Program-made: the position numbers and the translations under genes | The notes under the pieces: generated by a model | Databases searched by the model: none | What the model was told of the DNA's origin: nothing | The model's input: only the letters and a program-made list of their open reading frames with translations | Shown: positions 25,146-33,458 of the stretch, one piece after another | Position numbering within the stretch: the stretch's first letter is position 1 | Layout of the letters: each line of letters begins with the position of its first letter | Source: Acidimicrobiales bacterium | GTDB taxonomy: Bacteria; Actinomycetota; Acidimicrobiia; Acidimicrobiales; DATDAH01 | Length of the DNA: 64,000 nucleotides | Reading direction: 5' to 3' | Assembly (NCBI GenBank): GCA_016794585.1 | Contig: JAEUJM010000040.1 | Coordinates: 62,001-126,000, forward strand

Positions 25146-26885
25146 ATGCTCGATTCCAACGATCCCGGCCCCGGCGGCGACGCGGCCACGTTGAGCGACG
25201 CCGCTGCCAAGACCACGGTCACCATCCTGCGCGCCCCGGTGGTCGTGATGCCGGGAGCGCTGGCCACCCACGGGCCCACGCCACCCATCGGCGCCGCCTA
25301 CGTGGCGGCCGCACTGCGCGAGTCGGGCCACACGGTGCAGTTGATCGACGGCGCCGGTGAGGCCATCGACCAGTGGATCGAGATCGACTCCCCCGTCGGC
25401 AAGCTGCACCAGATCGGCCTCTCGCTCGACGAGATCGTCGAGCGCATCGACCCGGCCGCCACGGTCGTCGGCATCACCACGATGTTCCTGCACGAGTGGC
25501 CCACCATCCGCGACCTCATCGATCTCATCGCCGAGCGCCGCCCCGAGATCTTCATCGTGATCGGCGGCGAGAACGGCACGGCGTTCCACAAGATCATGCT
25601 CGAGCAGAGCAAGCACCTGGACTGCTGCGTGCTCGGCGAGGGCGAGGCCACCATGGTCGAGCTGTGCGACCGCCTCGCCGCCGGCCGCTCGCTCGGGGGG
25701 ATGACCGGCATCGCGGTGCGCGAGACCGCCGAGAGCACCACCATCGTCGACACCGGCCTGTCCATCCGCATGACCAAGAAAGAGGTCAACACGGAGATCC
25801 CGCGCCCGGCGTGGGACCTCGTCCCCCTCGACGAGTACTTCAAGCACTACCCGTTCTTCGGCGTCGACCGCGGCCGGTCCATCCAGGTGCTCGGCACCCG
25901 CGGCTGCCCCTACAAGTGCTCGTTCTGCTCCTCCCCGCAGATGTGGACCACCAAGTACGTCGTGCGCGAGCCCGAGGACGTGGTCGACGAGATCGCCGAG
26001 TACGTCGACAAGTACGGCATCGGCAACGTGAACTTCGTCGATCTCACCGCGGCCACCAACCGCAAGTGGACCCTCGGCCTCTGCGACGCCCTCGAGAAGG
26101 CCGACCTCGACGTCGACTGGCAGCTCCCGGTGGGTACCCGCATCGAGGCCATCGACCGCGAGGTGCTCCAGCGGATCTACGACACCCGCTGCCGCAACAT
26201 CACCTTCGCCCCCGAGAGCGGCTCGCAGCGGATGCTCGACCACATGGACAAGCGGGTGAAGCTCTCGCACGTCCAGGAGGCCATCGTCGACGGCGAGGAC
26301 ATCGGCCTGCACACGATGATCAACATCCTCATCGGCCACCCCAAGGAGACCCGCGGCGATCTGTGGAAGTCCGTGCGCTTCATGTTGAAGTGCGCGTGGC
26401 TCGGCTGCTCCGACGTGGCCGTCATGATGTTCTGCCCGTACCCCGGCAGCCGCGACTTCGACGACCTGGTGGCCTCCGGCGAGCACGTGCTCGACGACGC
26501 CGCCTACTACGTGGGCCTCTCGCGTGGCTCGTCCGAGCACCGCAGCTGGAACCCCCGCCTCGGGGTGAAGGAGCTGCGCCTCATGCAGCTCTTCATGATC
26601 TCGGCGTTCTACATCACCAGCTGGGTGCGCCGCCCCAAGCGGGCCTTCAAGTTCTTCAAGGGCCAGCTCACCGGCTCCGAGGACACCTACCTCGACCAGA
26701 TGGTGCGGACCAAGCGCAAGAACCTCGCGCTGCGCGACGACAACGCCGAGCGCAGCGAGGCCGCCCTGCGCAAGGGCGAGGAGGCCAGCGAGGCCGCCGC
26801 CCGACGCCGGGCCGAGCAGACTGCGGGCAAGGGCGCCGACACCGCCGAGCGCGCCGCGGACTCGGCGCTCGCGCCCACGAGCTGA
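25146..26885 (+). CDS. B12-binding domain radical SAM protein
   Basis: A 579-residue enzyme. The cobalamin-binding region (about 25-180) shows P-P-I-G-A-A-Y at 46-52, I-G-G-E-N at 139-143 and G-E-G-E at 164-167. The radical SAM cluster motif is C254-x3-C258-x2-C261. Residues 320-480 contain the remaining barrel with F-A-P-E-S-G-S. The last 65 residues are charged low-complexity sequence. It follows the PhyH gene by 107 bases and precedes a GT2 transferase by 40, so it belongs to the same envelope cluster. I chose ATG 25146 because of the AAAGGA site; upstream in-frame sequence overlaps the PhyH gene. Confidence 0.85.
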   Translation: MLDSNDPGPGGDAATLSDAAAKTTVTILRAPVVVMPGALATHGPTPPIGAAYVAAALRESGHTVQLIDGAGEAIDQWIEIDSPVGKLHQIGLSLDEIVERIDPAATVVGITTMFLHEWPTIRDLIDLIAERRPEIFIVIGGENGTAFHKIMLEQSKHLDCCVLGEGEATMVELCDRLAAGRSLGGMTGIAVRETAESTTIVDTGLSIRMTKKEVNTEIPRPAWDLVPLDEYFKHYPFFGVDRGRSIQVLGTRGCPYKCSFCSSPQMWTTKYVVREPEDVVDEIAEYVDKYGIGNVNFVDLTAATNRKWTLGLCDALEKADLDVDWQLPVGTRIEAIDREVLQRIYDTRCRNITFAPESGSQRMLDHMDKRVKLSHVQEAIVDGEDIGLHTMINILIGHPKETRGDLWKSVRFMLKCAWLGCSDVAVMMFCPYPGSRDFDDLVASGEHVLDDAAYYVGLSRGSSEHRSWNPRLGVKELRLMQLFMISAFYITSWVRRPKRAFKFFKGQLTGSEDTYLDQMVRTKRKNLALRDDNAERSEAALRKGEEASEAAARRRAEQTAGKGADTAERAADSALAPTS

Positions 26886-26925
26886 CCCGGACCCCCCGGG
26901 CGAAACCGAACCGACAGGACGAGCC

Positions 26926-27714
26926 GTGCAGATCGCCGTGACCGTCGTCGCCTACGAGGCGTCCGACACCATCGAGGGCGTCCTCGATCGCATCCCGGCG
27001 ACCATCGACGGCCGGGTGCCGTGGGTGCTGATCTCCGACGACGCCAGCTCGGACAACACGTTCGACCTCGCCGAGAAGTGGGCCGCCCGCAATCCGCACT
27101 TCGAGGTCGAGGTGACCCACCAGCCCGTGAACCTGGGCTACGGCGGCAACCAGAAGGCCCTGTACCAGTGGGCGCACGACCGTGGCGCCGACATCGCCAT
27201 CCTCGTGCACGGCGACGGGCAGTACCCGCCGGAGATGGCCGCCGACCTGGTCGCCCCATTGGTGGCGGGCGAGGCGGAGGCCGTCCACGGCTCTCGGATG
27301 ATCCTGCCCGGCGGGGCCAAGCGCGGCCGCATGCCCATCGATCGCCGCATCGGCAACCGGGTGCTGAGCCGCACCTTCAACTTCCTCAGCGGATCGCACC
27401 TGTCCGAGTGGTTCAGCGGCTTCCGGGCCTACAAGGTGGACCGACTGATGGCCATCCCCGACCTGCACGACCTGCCCAACGGCTTCGACTTCGACACGGC
27501 CATCACCCTGCGCCTGCTCGAGAACGACGACCGCATCGCCGAGGTGGCCATCCCCACCCACTACGGCGACGAGATCTCCCGGGTGCCCCTGCTGCGCACC
27601 GGCCTGGCCGGCCTCGCCCACGCGGTGGAGCACTGGCGCCACTTCGGCCGGCGGGGCGCGGCGGGTGCCGCCTCGCCCGCCCCCGGCGCCGCCGACCCCG
27701 CCACCGAGGCCTGA
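26926..27714 (+). CDS. GT2 family glycosyltransferase (polyprenyl-phosphate sugar synthase-like)
   Basis: A 262-residue cytoplasmic GT-A transferase. The N-terminal V-V-A-Y-E-A and S-D-D-A-S-S-D-N-T segments bind the sugar nucleotide. H-G-D-G-Q-Y-P-P-E replaces the more usual D-A-D-G-Q-x-P-P-E metal motif. N-L-G-Y-G-G-N-Q and S-G-F-R-A-Y are typical of dolichol-phosphate-mannose-synthase-like proteins. There is no C-terminal membrane anchor; the end is Ala/Pro low complexity. AGGA lies six bases before the GTG start. It probably makes a polyprenyl-phosphate sugar used by the GT-C transferases or starts the exported glycan. Confidence 0.85.
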   Translation: MQIAVTVVAYEASDTIEGVLDRIPATIDGRVPWVLISDDASSDNTFDLAEKWAARNPHFEVEVTHQPVNLGYGGNQKALYQWAHDRGADIAILVHGDGQYPPEMAADLVAPLVAGEAEAVHGSRMILPGGAKRGRMPIDRRIGNRVLSRTFNFLSGSHLSEWFSGFRAYKVDRLMAIPDLHDLPNGFDFDTAITLRLLENDDRIAEVAIPTHYGDEISRVPLLRTGLAGLAHAVEHWRHFGRRGAAGAASPAPGAADPATEA

Positions 27715-27723
27715 CCCCGGGCC

Positions 27724-27748
27724 GCCCCGGCAGCGCGAGCGACGGGGC
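27724..27748. terminator. Possible bidirectional hairpin between convergent genes
   Basis: GCCCCG (27724-27729) and CGGGGC (27743-27748) can pair across a 13-base loop in the 42-base gap between the GT2 gene and pepA. No T run flanks it on either side. Confidence 0.3.
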
Positions 27749-27756
27749 CGCGAACC

Positions 27757-29208
27757 TCAGCCCTGGGTGCTCCCGGGCGAGGTGAACCCCTCGAGCAGGG
27801 CCACCAAGGTGCGGACCCCGAAGCCCGTCCCACCCTTGCGGGTGAGGTCGGACGCGTCGTCGGCCCAGGCGGGTCCCGCGATGTCGAGGTGCACCCACGG
27901 GAGGTCCTCGGGCACGAACTCGCGCAGGAAGAGCCCGGCGGTCAGCGCCCCACCCCAGCGGGGGCCGACGTTCTTGAGGTCGGCGACCGGGCTGTCCAAC
28001 AGGCGCCGGTAGTCGTCGGGCAGCGGCAGGGGCCACACCCGCTCACCCGCCCGCTCGGCGGCCTCTCGCACCTGCGCGTTCCAGCCGTCGTCGTTGCCCA
28101 TGAGGCCGGCGATGTGCGAGCCGAGGGCGACCATGCATGCGCCGGTGAGGGTGGCGAGGTCGACCACGGCGTCGGGTTCGGCCTCCGCGGCCATGCACAG
28201 CCCGTCGGCGAGGACGAGGCGCCCTTCGGCGTCGGTGTTGAGGACCTCGACCGTGGTGCCGTTGCGGATGGTCAGGACATCCCCCGGGCGGGTGGCGTCG
28301 CCGCCCAACATGTTGTCGGTGGCGGGCACGTAGGCCCGCACCTCGAGGTCGGGGGCGAACGTGCGCACGACGGACATGGCACCGAGGACGGCGGCGCCGC
28401 CCCCCATGTCCCCCTGCATGCCGACCATGCCGTCAGCGGTCTTGATGGAGAGGCCGCCCGAGTCGAAGGTGATGCCCTTGCCGACGAGCGCCACCCGCCC
28501 GCGGGAGGGCCCCGACGGCACGTGCCGGAGCTCGATGAAGCGCGGCGGCCGGGTCGAGCCCCGGTTGACCCCGAGCAGGCCGCCGAGGCGGGCGGCGACG
28601 ATGCCCTCGAGATCGAGCACGTGGGCCTCGAGCCCTTCGCGCTCGGCCATCGCGATCGCGGCGGCGGCCAGCTCCTCGGGGGTCAGGGTGCCCCCGGGGG
28701 TGTTGGCGAGGTCGCGGGCCCAGCACACGGCCTCGCCGATGCGGGCGGCGCGGTCGAAGCCCTCGCCCACCGCGTCGTCCATGGACACGATCACCGCACT
28801 CGCCAGCTTCGACGGCTCGGGCTCGGACTTGTAGCGGTCGTACGAGTAGGCCCCGAGGGCGAGGCCCTCGCCGAGCGCCTGGGCCGCGGCCCGACCGTCG
28901 AGCCCGCCGGCGTCGCCGAGGTCGACCGCGACGGTGGCGTGGTGGTCGAGGGCCCGCGCCAGCGCGGCACCTGCCTTGCGCACTGCGTCCTCGTCCACGT
29001 CGGCGAGGGTCCCGAGGCCCGCCACGGCCAGGAGGCCACCGTCGGCACCCACCAGCACGCGGGTGGTGCCGGCCTTGGCCTCGAAGCCCAGGCGTTCGAG
29101 CACCTCGGCGTCGACGGCCGGGTGGGGGGCGCCACCGTCGGCGACGAGGACGGCGAGCACGTCCGCGTCGTCGGGAGCTTCCGGGGCGGTGGTGAAGGCG
29201 ATGGTCAC
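27757..29208 (-). CDS. pepA: Leucyl aminopeptidase (M17 family)
   Basis: A 483-residue cytosolic aminopeptidase releasing N-terminal amino acids with two divalent metals. The catalytic half shows K-G-I-T-F-D-S-G-G-L with the metal-binding Lys and Asp, M-x-G-D-M-G-G-G-A near the second metal, and the family signature N-T-D-A-E-G-R-L-V-L-A-D. The first 150 residues are the variable N-terminal domain. The GTG at 29208 overlaps the cobalamin adenosyltransferase stop by 4 bases. The length matches the family. Confidence 0.94.
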   Translation of the reverse strand: MTIAFTTAPEAPDDADVLAVLVADGGAPHPAVDAEVLERLGFEAKAGTTRVLVGADGGLLAVAGLGTLADVDEDAVRKAGAALARALDHHATVAVDLGDAGGLDGRAAAQALGEGLALGAYSYDRYKSEPEPSKLASAVIVSMDDAVGEGFDRAARIGEAVCWARDLANTPGGTLTPEELAAAAIAMAEREGLEAHVLDLEGIVAARLGGLLGVNRGSTRPPRFIELRHVPSGPSRGRVALVGKGITFDSGGLSIKTADGMVGMQGDMGGGAAVLGAMSVVRTFAPDLEVRAYVPATDNMLGGDATRPGDVLTIRNGTTVEVLNTDAEGRLVLADGLCMAAEAEPDAVVDLATLTGACMVALGSHIAGLMGNDDGWNAQVREAAERAGERVWPLPLPDDYRRLLDSPVADLKNVGPRWGGALTAGLFLREFVPEDLPWVHLDIAGPAWADDASDLTRKGGTGFGVRTLVALLEGFTSPGSTQG

Positions 29209-29747
29209 GAGACGTCCTCTCGGGCGGTGAGCGACCCTCCCCCCTGCCACCGGGCGAGGGCCCAGAGCAGGTCGCTGAGTCGGTTGAGGTAGGGCACGAC
29301 CTGGGAGCCGTCCTCGACGGCGGACAGGGCATGGCGCTCGGCCCGGCGCACCACGGTGCGACCCAGGTCGAGCGTGGCGGAGAGGCGGTTCTCGCCGGGC
29401 ACGACGAACTCGGTGGGGAGCTCGAAGCGCTCGGAGACGGCGTCGATCTGCGCTTCGAGGGCCAGCACCATCTCCTCGGTGACGAGGCTGGCGCCGGGAG
29501 TCAGCCGGTCGCGGTGCTCGGGGCTGGTGGCCAGCTCGGCCATGAGGACCCACAGGTCGCGCTCGAGGCCGATCAGGAGCGTGTCGAGCTCGCCGCCACG
29601 CTCGGCGTCGGCTCGGGCCAGGCCGAGCACGGCCTGGGCCTCGTCGACCTCGCCGTAGGCGGTCGGGAGCGGCGAGTCCTTGGGCACCCGCCCGCCGTAG
29701 AGCAGGCCCGTGGTCCCGTCGTCGCCCTTCTTCGTGTAGATCTTCAT
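29205..29747 (-). CDS. pduO: Cob(I)alamin adenosyltransferase, PduO type
   Basis: A 180-residue enzyme that transfers the adenosyl group of ATP to cob(I)alamin, giving adenosylcobalamin. The N-terminal Y-T-K-K-G-D-D-G-T-T-G-L is the ATP-binding signature of the family. R-R-A-E-R and the N-R-L-S-D-L-L-W-A-L-A-R helix are also characteristic. GGAGG lies 10 bases before the ATG at 29747. It fits the strong B12 theme of the window (MetH and three B12-binding radical SAM proteins), although those mostly use methyl- or hydroxo-cobalamin. Confidence 0.93.
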   Translation of the reverse strand: MKIYTKKGDDGTTGLLYGGRVPKDSPLPTAYGEVDEAQAVLGLARADAERGGELDTLLIGLERDLWVLMAELATSPEHRDRLTPGASLVTEEMVLALEAQIDAVSERFELPTEFVVPGENRLSATLDLGRTVVRRAERHALSAVEDGSQVVPYLNRLSDLLWALARWQGGGSLTAREDVS

Positions 29748-29771
29748 CGACCGCGAGCCTCCATCGGCCCA

Positions 29772-30905
29772 CTATGCGACATCGAAGGCGTCTCCTGCGG
29801 CATCCGGGAGGTCGGAATCATCGGTCGGGGCCAAGCCGTCGAGCACGCAGAGGACGAACACGACCACGGCGAGGCCGCCGAAGAGCCCACCGATGCCGTA
29901 CAGCTCGAGGCCGAGCGCCGCGACCACGAGTGAGACGAAGGGTCCCACGTGGATCGAACGGGCCTCGATGCGGCGCTGGAGCACGAGCACCTCGGCCACC
30001 TGGTACGCCAGGAACAGCGCCAGCAGGGCCGCGGCGGTCTCGAGCGACACCGTGACCCCGAGCAGGACCACGGCGAGCGAACCGACGAGGACCCCGACTG
30101 CGGGGACCAGGCTCCACGCCCCCACCCACAGCCCGAGCAGCACCGCCCCGGGCACGTCGGCGACCACGCACACGGCCCACGTGAACAGGCCCGCCACGAT
30201 GGCCTTCGCCAACGACAGCGCGACGTACCGCCAGGCCCGCGGGTACGCCTGTTCGAGGACCGACTGGACACCGGCGCGGCGTTCCGGGTCACGGATCTGG
30301 GCGAGGCCGCTGTCGATGAAGCGCGGCCCGGAGATCAGGACGAACAGCATGAGCACGAACGTGGCCACGAAGGCCGCACCCCGGCTCGCCGCGGACCGGA
30401 GCGCGTCGACCGTGTCACCCCCGCGCAGACGGTCCGGCAGCTCCTCCACGAACGTGGCGACCTTGTCCTCGAGCTGCGCCTGGCGGGCGAACTCACCGAA
30501 GCGCTCGGAGCGCTGGAGGTCGCGGGCGGCCGCGGGAGCCGCCCGCTCGACGCGATCGGCCTGGGTGCGCACCTCGTCGATGCCGCGGTAGGTGATGCCA
30601 CCGACCAGGAGCAAGCCGCCCACGGCCACGACCGCGATCGCGAGGCCGCGGGGCAGGTGGCGGGCGAGCCGCTCGACGATCGGGTACAGCAGCGCCGCCA
30701 GCAGGATGGCGACGAGGAGCCAGCCGAGTGGCCGCTTCGCGGCGAGGAAGGCGAACACGCCGAACACGCCGAGGCCGACGACGAGGACGGCCCGTACCAG
30801 CGAGAACCCGCTGTAGCGGATGACACGGCGCCGGACCGGCTCACCGGCCACGGCGGCGGGCGGCACAGGATGCGGCACCGTGGGTTCGTCCGGATCGCTC
30901 GGCAT
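29772..30905 (-). CDS. AI-2E family transporter (PerM-like permease)
   Basis: A 377-residue membrane protein with about eight helices in the family layout: a helical pair, a soluble domain rich in charged helices (about 105-190), then a C-terminal membrane bundle. The latter contains G-L-W-V-G-A-W-S-L-V-P-A-V-G and related segments. Members export small molecules or ions, and in some bacteria autoinducer-2; the substrate here cannot be deduced. It diverges from a second family member at 30926 with only 20 bases between start codons. Confidence 0.85.
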   Translation of the reverse strand: MPSDPDEPTVPHPVPPAAVAGEPVRRRVIRYSGFSLVRAVLVVGLGVFGVFAFLAAKRPLGWLLVAILLAALLYPIVERLARHLPRGLAIAVVAVGGLLLVGGITYRGIDEVRTQADRVERAAPAAARDLQRSERFGEFARQAQLEDKVATFVEELPDRLRGGDTVDALRSAASRGAAFVATFVLMLFVLISGPRFIDSGLAQIRDPERRAGVQSVLEQAYPRAWRYVALSLAKAIVAGLFTWAVCVVADVPGAVLLGLWVGAWSLVPAVGVLVGSLAVVLLGVTVSLETAAALLALFLAYQVAEVLVLQRRIEARSIHVGPFVSLVVAALGLELYGIGGLFGGLAVVVFVLCVLDGLAPTDDSDLPDAAGDAFDVA

Positions 30906-30913
30906 GGCATCGG

Positions 30914-30920
30914 TACAGTA
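30914..30920. promoter_or_regulatory. Symmetric bidirectional -10 element between two AI-2E permease genes
   Basis: On the plus strand TACAGT (30914-30919) sits 6 bases before the GTG at 30926. On the minus strand TACTGT (30920-30915) sits 9 bases before the ATG at 30905. The two boxes overlap within the 13-base palindrome from 30911 to 30923. One element could therefore direct both divergent transcripts. Confidence 0.45.
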
Positions 30921-30925
30921 CCGAC

Positions 30926-32161
30926 GTGCCTGGGCCTGGGGAGGAGGAGCGCGCCGCGAGCGCCGCTGCGCTCTCGACCACGTCGCCGACGGCGACCGTG
31001 ACGGCTGCCCCGCCCGAGATCGAGATCGTCGACCTCGACTGGCGCACCCCGGCCATGGTGGTGGGCGCGTGCATCGCCATTGCCGCCGTCGCCGGTCTCG
31101 TGCGCTCGACCCCCCGCACGCTCACCTGGTTGGTGATCGGCGGGCTGCTGGCGCTGGCGCTGAACCCCGTGGTCGACCGCATCGAGGCCCGGCTCCGCTG
31201 CCGTCGTGGAGTCGCGGTCGGCAGCGTGCTGCTGATGGTGCTCGCCGCCCTGGTGGTCATCGGCGTGACCCTCGGGCCCGAGACCGTCCGCCAGGCACGG
31301 AATCTGCAAGACGACATCCCCGACGTCGTCGACCAGCTCACGGACCTCCCCCTCGTCGGTGGCACCCTCGCGGACAACGACGTGCCCGCCAAGGTGCAGG
31401 ACTGGCTCGAGAACCTCCCCGACCGCCTCGCCGGGAGCGAGTCGACGGTCACGGGCGCCGCCCGCTCGGTCGCCAGCGGCGCCCTCGCCGGCTTCACCAC
31501 CCTGCTGATCGCGGTCACCCTCCTGCTCGACGGGCAACGCCTCGTGCGTGCCGGTCGCCGCCTCGTGCCGACCGAGCGACGGCCCCGGGCCGATCGACTG
31601 GGCCGGCTGTTCTACCGCGTGATCGGCAAGTACTTCGCGGGCTCGGTGCTCGTCGCCGTGCTCCAGGGCCTCGCCGTGCTCGTGGTGGGGCTGATCTTCG
31701 GCGTCCCCCTCATCCCGCTCGTCGCCGTGTGGGTGATGGTGTTCAACCTGGTCCCCCAGATCGGTGGGGCGGTCGGCGGCATCCCGTTCGTGCTGCTCGC
31801 CTTCACCCAGGGCGCCACGACCGGCGTCATCTGCGCGGCGTTCTTCCTGCTCTACATGAACTTCGAGAACCACGTGCTGTCGCCGATCATCATCGGTGAC
31901 GCCGTCAACCTGCAGGCCGCCACCACCATGGTGGGCGCCATCGTCGGGGTCTCGGTGGCCGGCGTTCCCGGCGCGCTCGTCGCGGTGCCGCTGATGGGTG
32001 TCGGCAAGGCCATCTACCTCGAGCTGCGCTCCGACGGGACCCACGAGGAGCCGGGCCACGGGCCGGGTCCCCTCCAGCGGCTGCTGGCTCGCCTCCGACG
32101 CCGCGGTGCGCCCGACGGTGCCGGCCCCACGAGCGGGCACGAGCCTGCCCCCTCGGCCTGA
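30926..32161 (+). CDS. AI-2E family transporter (PerM-like permease), second copy
   Basis: A 411-residue membrane protein of the same family as the product of 29772-30905 but only distantly similar. It has an N-terminal Ala/Thr-rich tail, two helices, a soluble domain (about 125-170), then a membrane bundle. The bundle contains F-N-L-V-P-Q-I-G-G, the usual family motif N-F-x-x-P-x-x-G, and a late N-H-V-L-S-P-x-I-I-G segment that is highly typical. The GTG start has a TACAGT box 6 bases upstream. The end overlaps the following GT-C gene by 44 bases. Confidence 0.88.
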   Translation: MPGPGEEERAASAAALSTTSPTATVTAAPPEIEIVDLDWRTPAMVVGACIAIAAVAGLVRSTPRTLTWLVIGGLLALALNPVVDRIEARLRCRRGVAVGSVLLMVLAALVVIGVTLGPETVRQARNLQDDIPDVVDQLTDLPLVGGTLADNDVPAKVQDWLENLPDRLAGSESTVTGAARSVASGALAGFTTLLIAVTLLLDGQRLVRAGRRLVPTERRPRADRLGRLFYRVIGKYFAGSVLVAVLQGLAVLVVGLIFGVPLIPLVAVWVMVFNLVPQIGGAVGGIPFVLLAFTQGATTGVICAAFFLLYMNFENHVLSPIIIGDAVNLQAATTMVGAIVGVSVAGVPGALVAVPLMGVGKAIYLELRSDGTHEEPGHGPGPLQRLLARLRRRGAPDGAGPTSGHEPAPSA

Positions 32162-33458
32162 CGGAGGGGCGGCGCCGTCCGGGAGCCGACGACCGGACCG
32201 CAGTCGCCTCTGGTGGGTCGCCCTCGGCGCTTTCGCGGCCGTGTCGGGGGCGTTGAGCGCGTACGTCTCCGTGCGCCACCCCGGCGACCCGCCCTACTTC
32301 GGCGACCAGTGGTTCTATCTCCGACTGGCGCGCGAGTGGCGGGCGGGCGACGGCCTCACCACGTCCGCGGAGATCTCGGCGGGCTATCCCCTGTTCGTCG
32401 CGCTCGTGGACCTCGCCCGTTCGACCTCGTGGCTGCGCCCCGACCTCGTCGTGAGCGTCGGGCTCGTGCAGTCCGCATTGTCGGGGCTGACGGTCCTGTT
32501 GACCGGCGTCCTCGGCCGTCGGGTCGCAGGACCGGCCGCGGGGCTGGCGGCGGCGGCGGTGCTGGCGTTCTGGCCCAACGTCGTGATCGGCGCGGCCGTG
32601 GTGCTCTCGGAGCCGTTGGCGACCCTCCTGGGGGTGGCCGTGGTGCTCGCCTTGGTGTGGGAGCGGCAGCCCTCGACCACCCGTCTGCTGGTCGCCGGCG
32701 CTCTCCTGGGCCTGGCCGCAGAGGTGCGGCCGGGCTCACTGGTGCTTCTGGCGCTCTTCCTCGCCGTGCCCGCCGGAGGCCCGTGGCTGCGCCGGCTCCG
32801 GTCTCTCGCGCTCGGCGGCGTCGCGGTCCTGCTCGTCGTGCTCCCGTTCGCGCTCCGGTCCTCCTACGTGGCCCGCTCGTTCGTCCCCTTCGACCTCCGG
32901 GCCGGCTCCAGCCTGTGCCTCGGGCGCCTGCCGGAAGCCGACGGCGGGCCCATCGACTTCGAACGCTGCCCGTACACGCAGGATGCGAGCGCGGTCGAGG
33001 CCAACCGGGAGCGCCTCGACCGTGCCTTCCAGCTGCTCCGGGAGAACCCCGGTCGGGAGCCCCGGCTGATGGTGGGGCGCATGGAGGCGACCTTGTGGGA
33101 CTCGGACCGCTCGGGAATCGACCAGCTGAACTCGCGTGACGGCCGAGACCTCGACCAGCGCCTCAGCAACCGCCTCGCCGGGCTCTCCACGGTGTGGTCG
33201 CGGGTCGTCGTGGTCCTGGCGGTCGTCGGGACGGCGCTCGCCCTGCTCCGACGACGCCGCGGCCTGACCATGGTCGTGCTCGCCGGCTGGTCGCTGCTGG
33301 CGATCCCCCTGATCAGCCTGGGCGACGCACGGTTCCGGCTCCCGAGCCTCCCCTTCCTCGCGATCGCCGCCGCGAGCCTCCTGAGCGCGAGGAGGCGGCC
33401 GTCCGCGGTTCCCGATCCCCTTTCTCCTTCGGAGGGGTCGGTCGGTAGCCTGCACTGA
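32118..33458 (+). CDS. GT-C fold membrane glycosyltransferase
   Basis: About 446 residues with roughly ten transmembrane helices. The first external loop reads F-G-D-Q-W-F-Y-L-R-L-A-R-E-W and then A-G-Y-P-L-F, the acidic and aromatic motifs of polyprenyl-phosphate-dependent GT-C enzymes. A later loop carries a Cys pair (S-L-C-L-G and E-R-C-P-Y-T) like that of the GT-C protein at 12410-13768, so the two are probably paralogues. The start is uncertain: GTG 32118 lies inside the end of the upstream gene, and no later start precedes the first helix. Its stop overlaps the metH ATG. Confidence 0.75.
   Translation: MPAPRAGTSLPPRPDGGAAPSGSRRPDRSRLWWVALGAFAAVSGALSAYVSVRHPGDPPYFGDQWFYLRLAREWRAGDGLTTSAEISAGYPLFVALVDLARSTSWLRPDLVVSVGLVQSALSGLTVLLTGVLGRRVAGPAAGLAAAAVLAFWPNVVIGAAVVLSEPLATLLGVAVVLALVWERQPSTTRLLVAGALLGLAAEVRPGSLVLLALFLAVPAGGPWLRRLRSLALGGVAVLLVVLPFALRSSYVARSFVPFDLRAGSSLCLGRLPEADGGPIDFERCPYTQDASAVEANRERLDRAFQLLRENPGREPRLMVGRMEATLWDSDRSGIDQLNSRDGRDLDQRLSNRLAGLSTVWSRVVVVLAVVGTALALLRRRRGLTMVVLAGWSLLAIPLISLGDARFRLPSLPFLAIAAASLLSARRRPSAVPDPLSPSEGSVGSLH
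33446..33451 (+). promoter_or_regulatory. -10 box TAGCCT for metH
   Basis: TAGCCT lies 6 bases before the metH ATG at 33458, inside the last codons of the GT-C gene. metH could therefore be transcribed on its own as a leaderless mRNA. Confidence 0.45.

Noticed and set aside
33420-33457. Cobalamin riboswitch upstream of metH
   Set aside because: The preceding gene overlaps the metH start, leaving no room for a riboswitch, and I see no B12-box-like sequence nearby.
32118-33458. Treating the GT-C gene as starting far upstream near 31998
   Set aside because: That would bury 160 bases inside the AI-2E gene and add an Arg/Ser/Pro-rich sequence with no match to the family.
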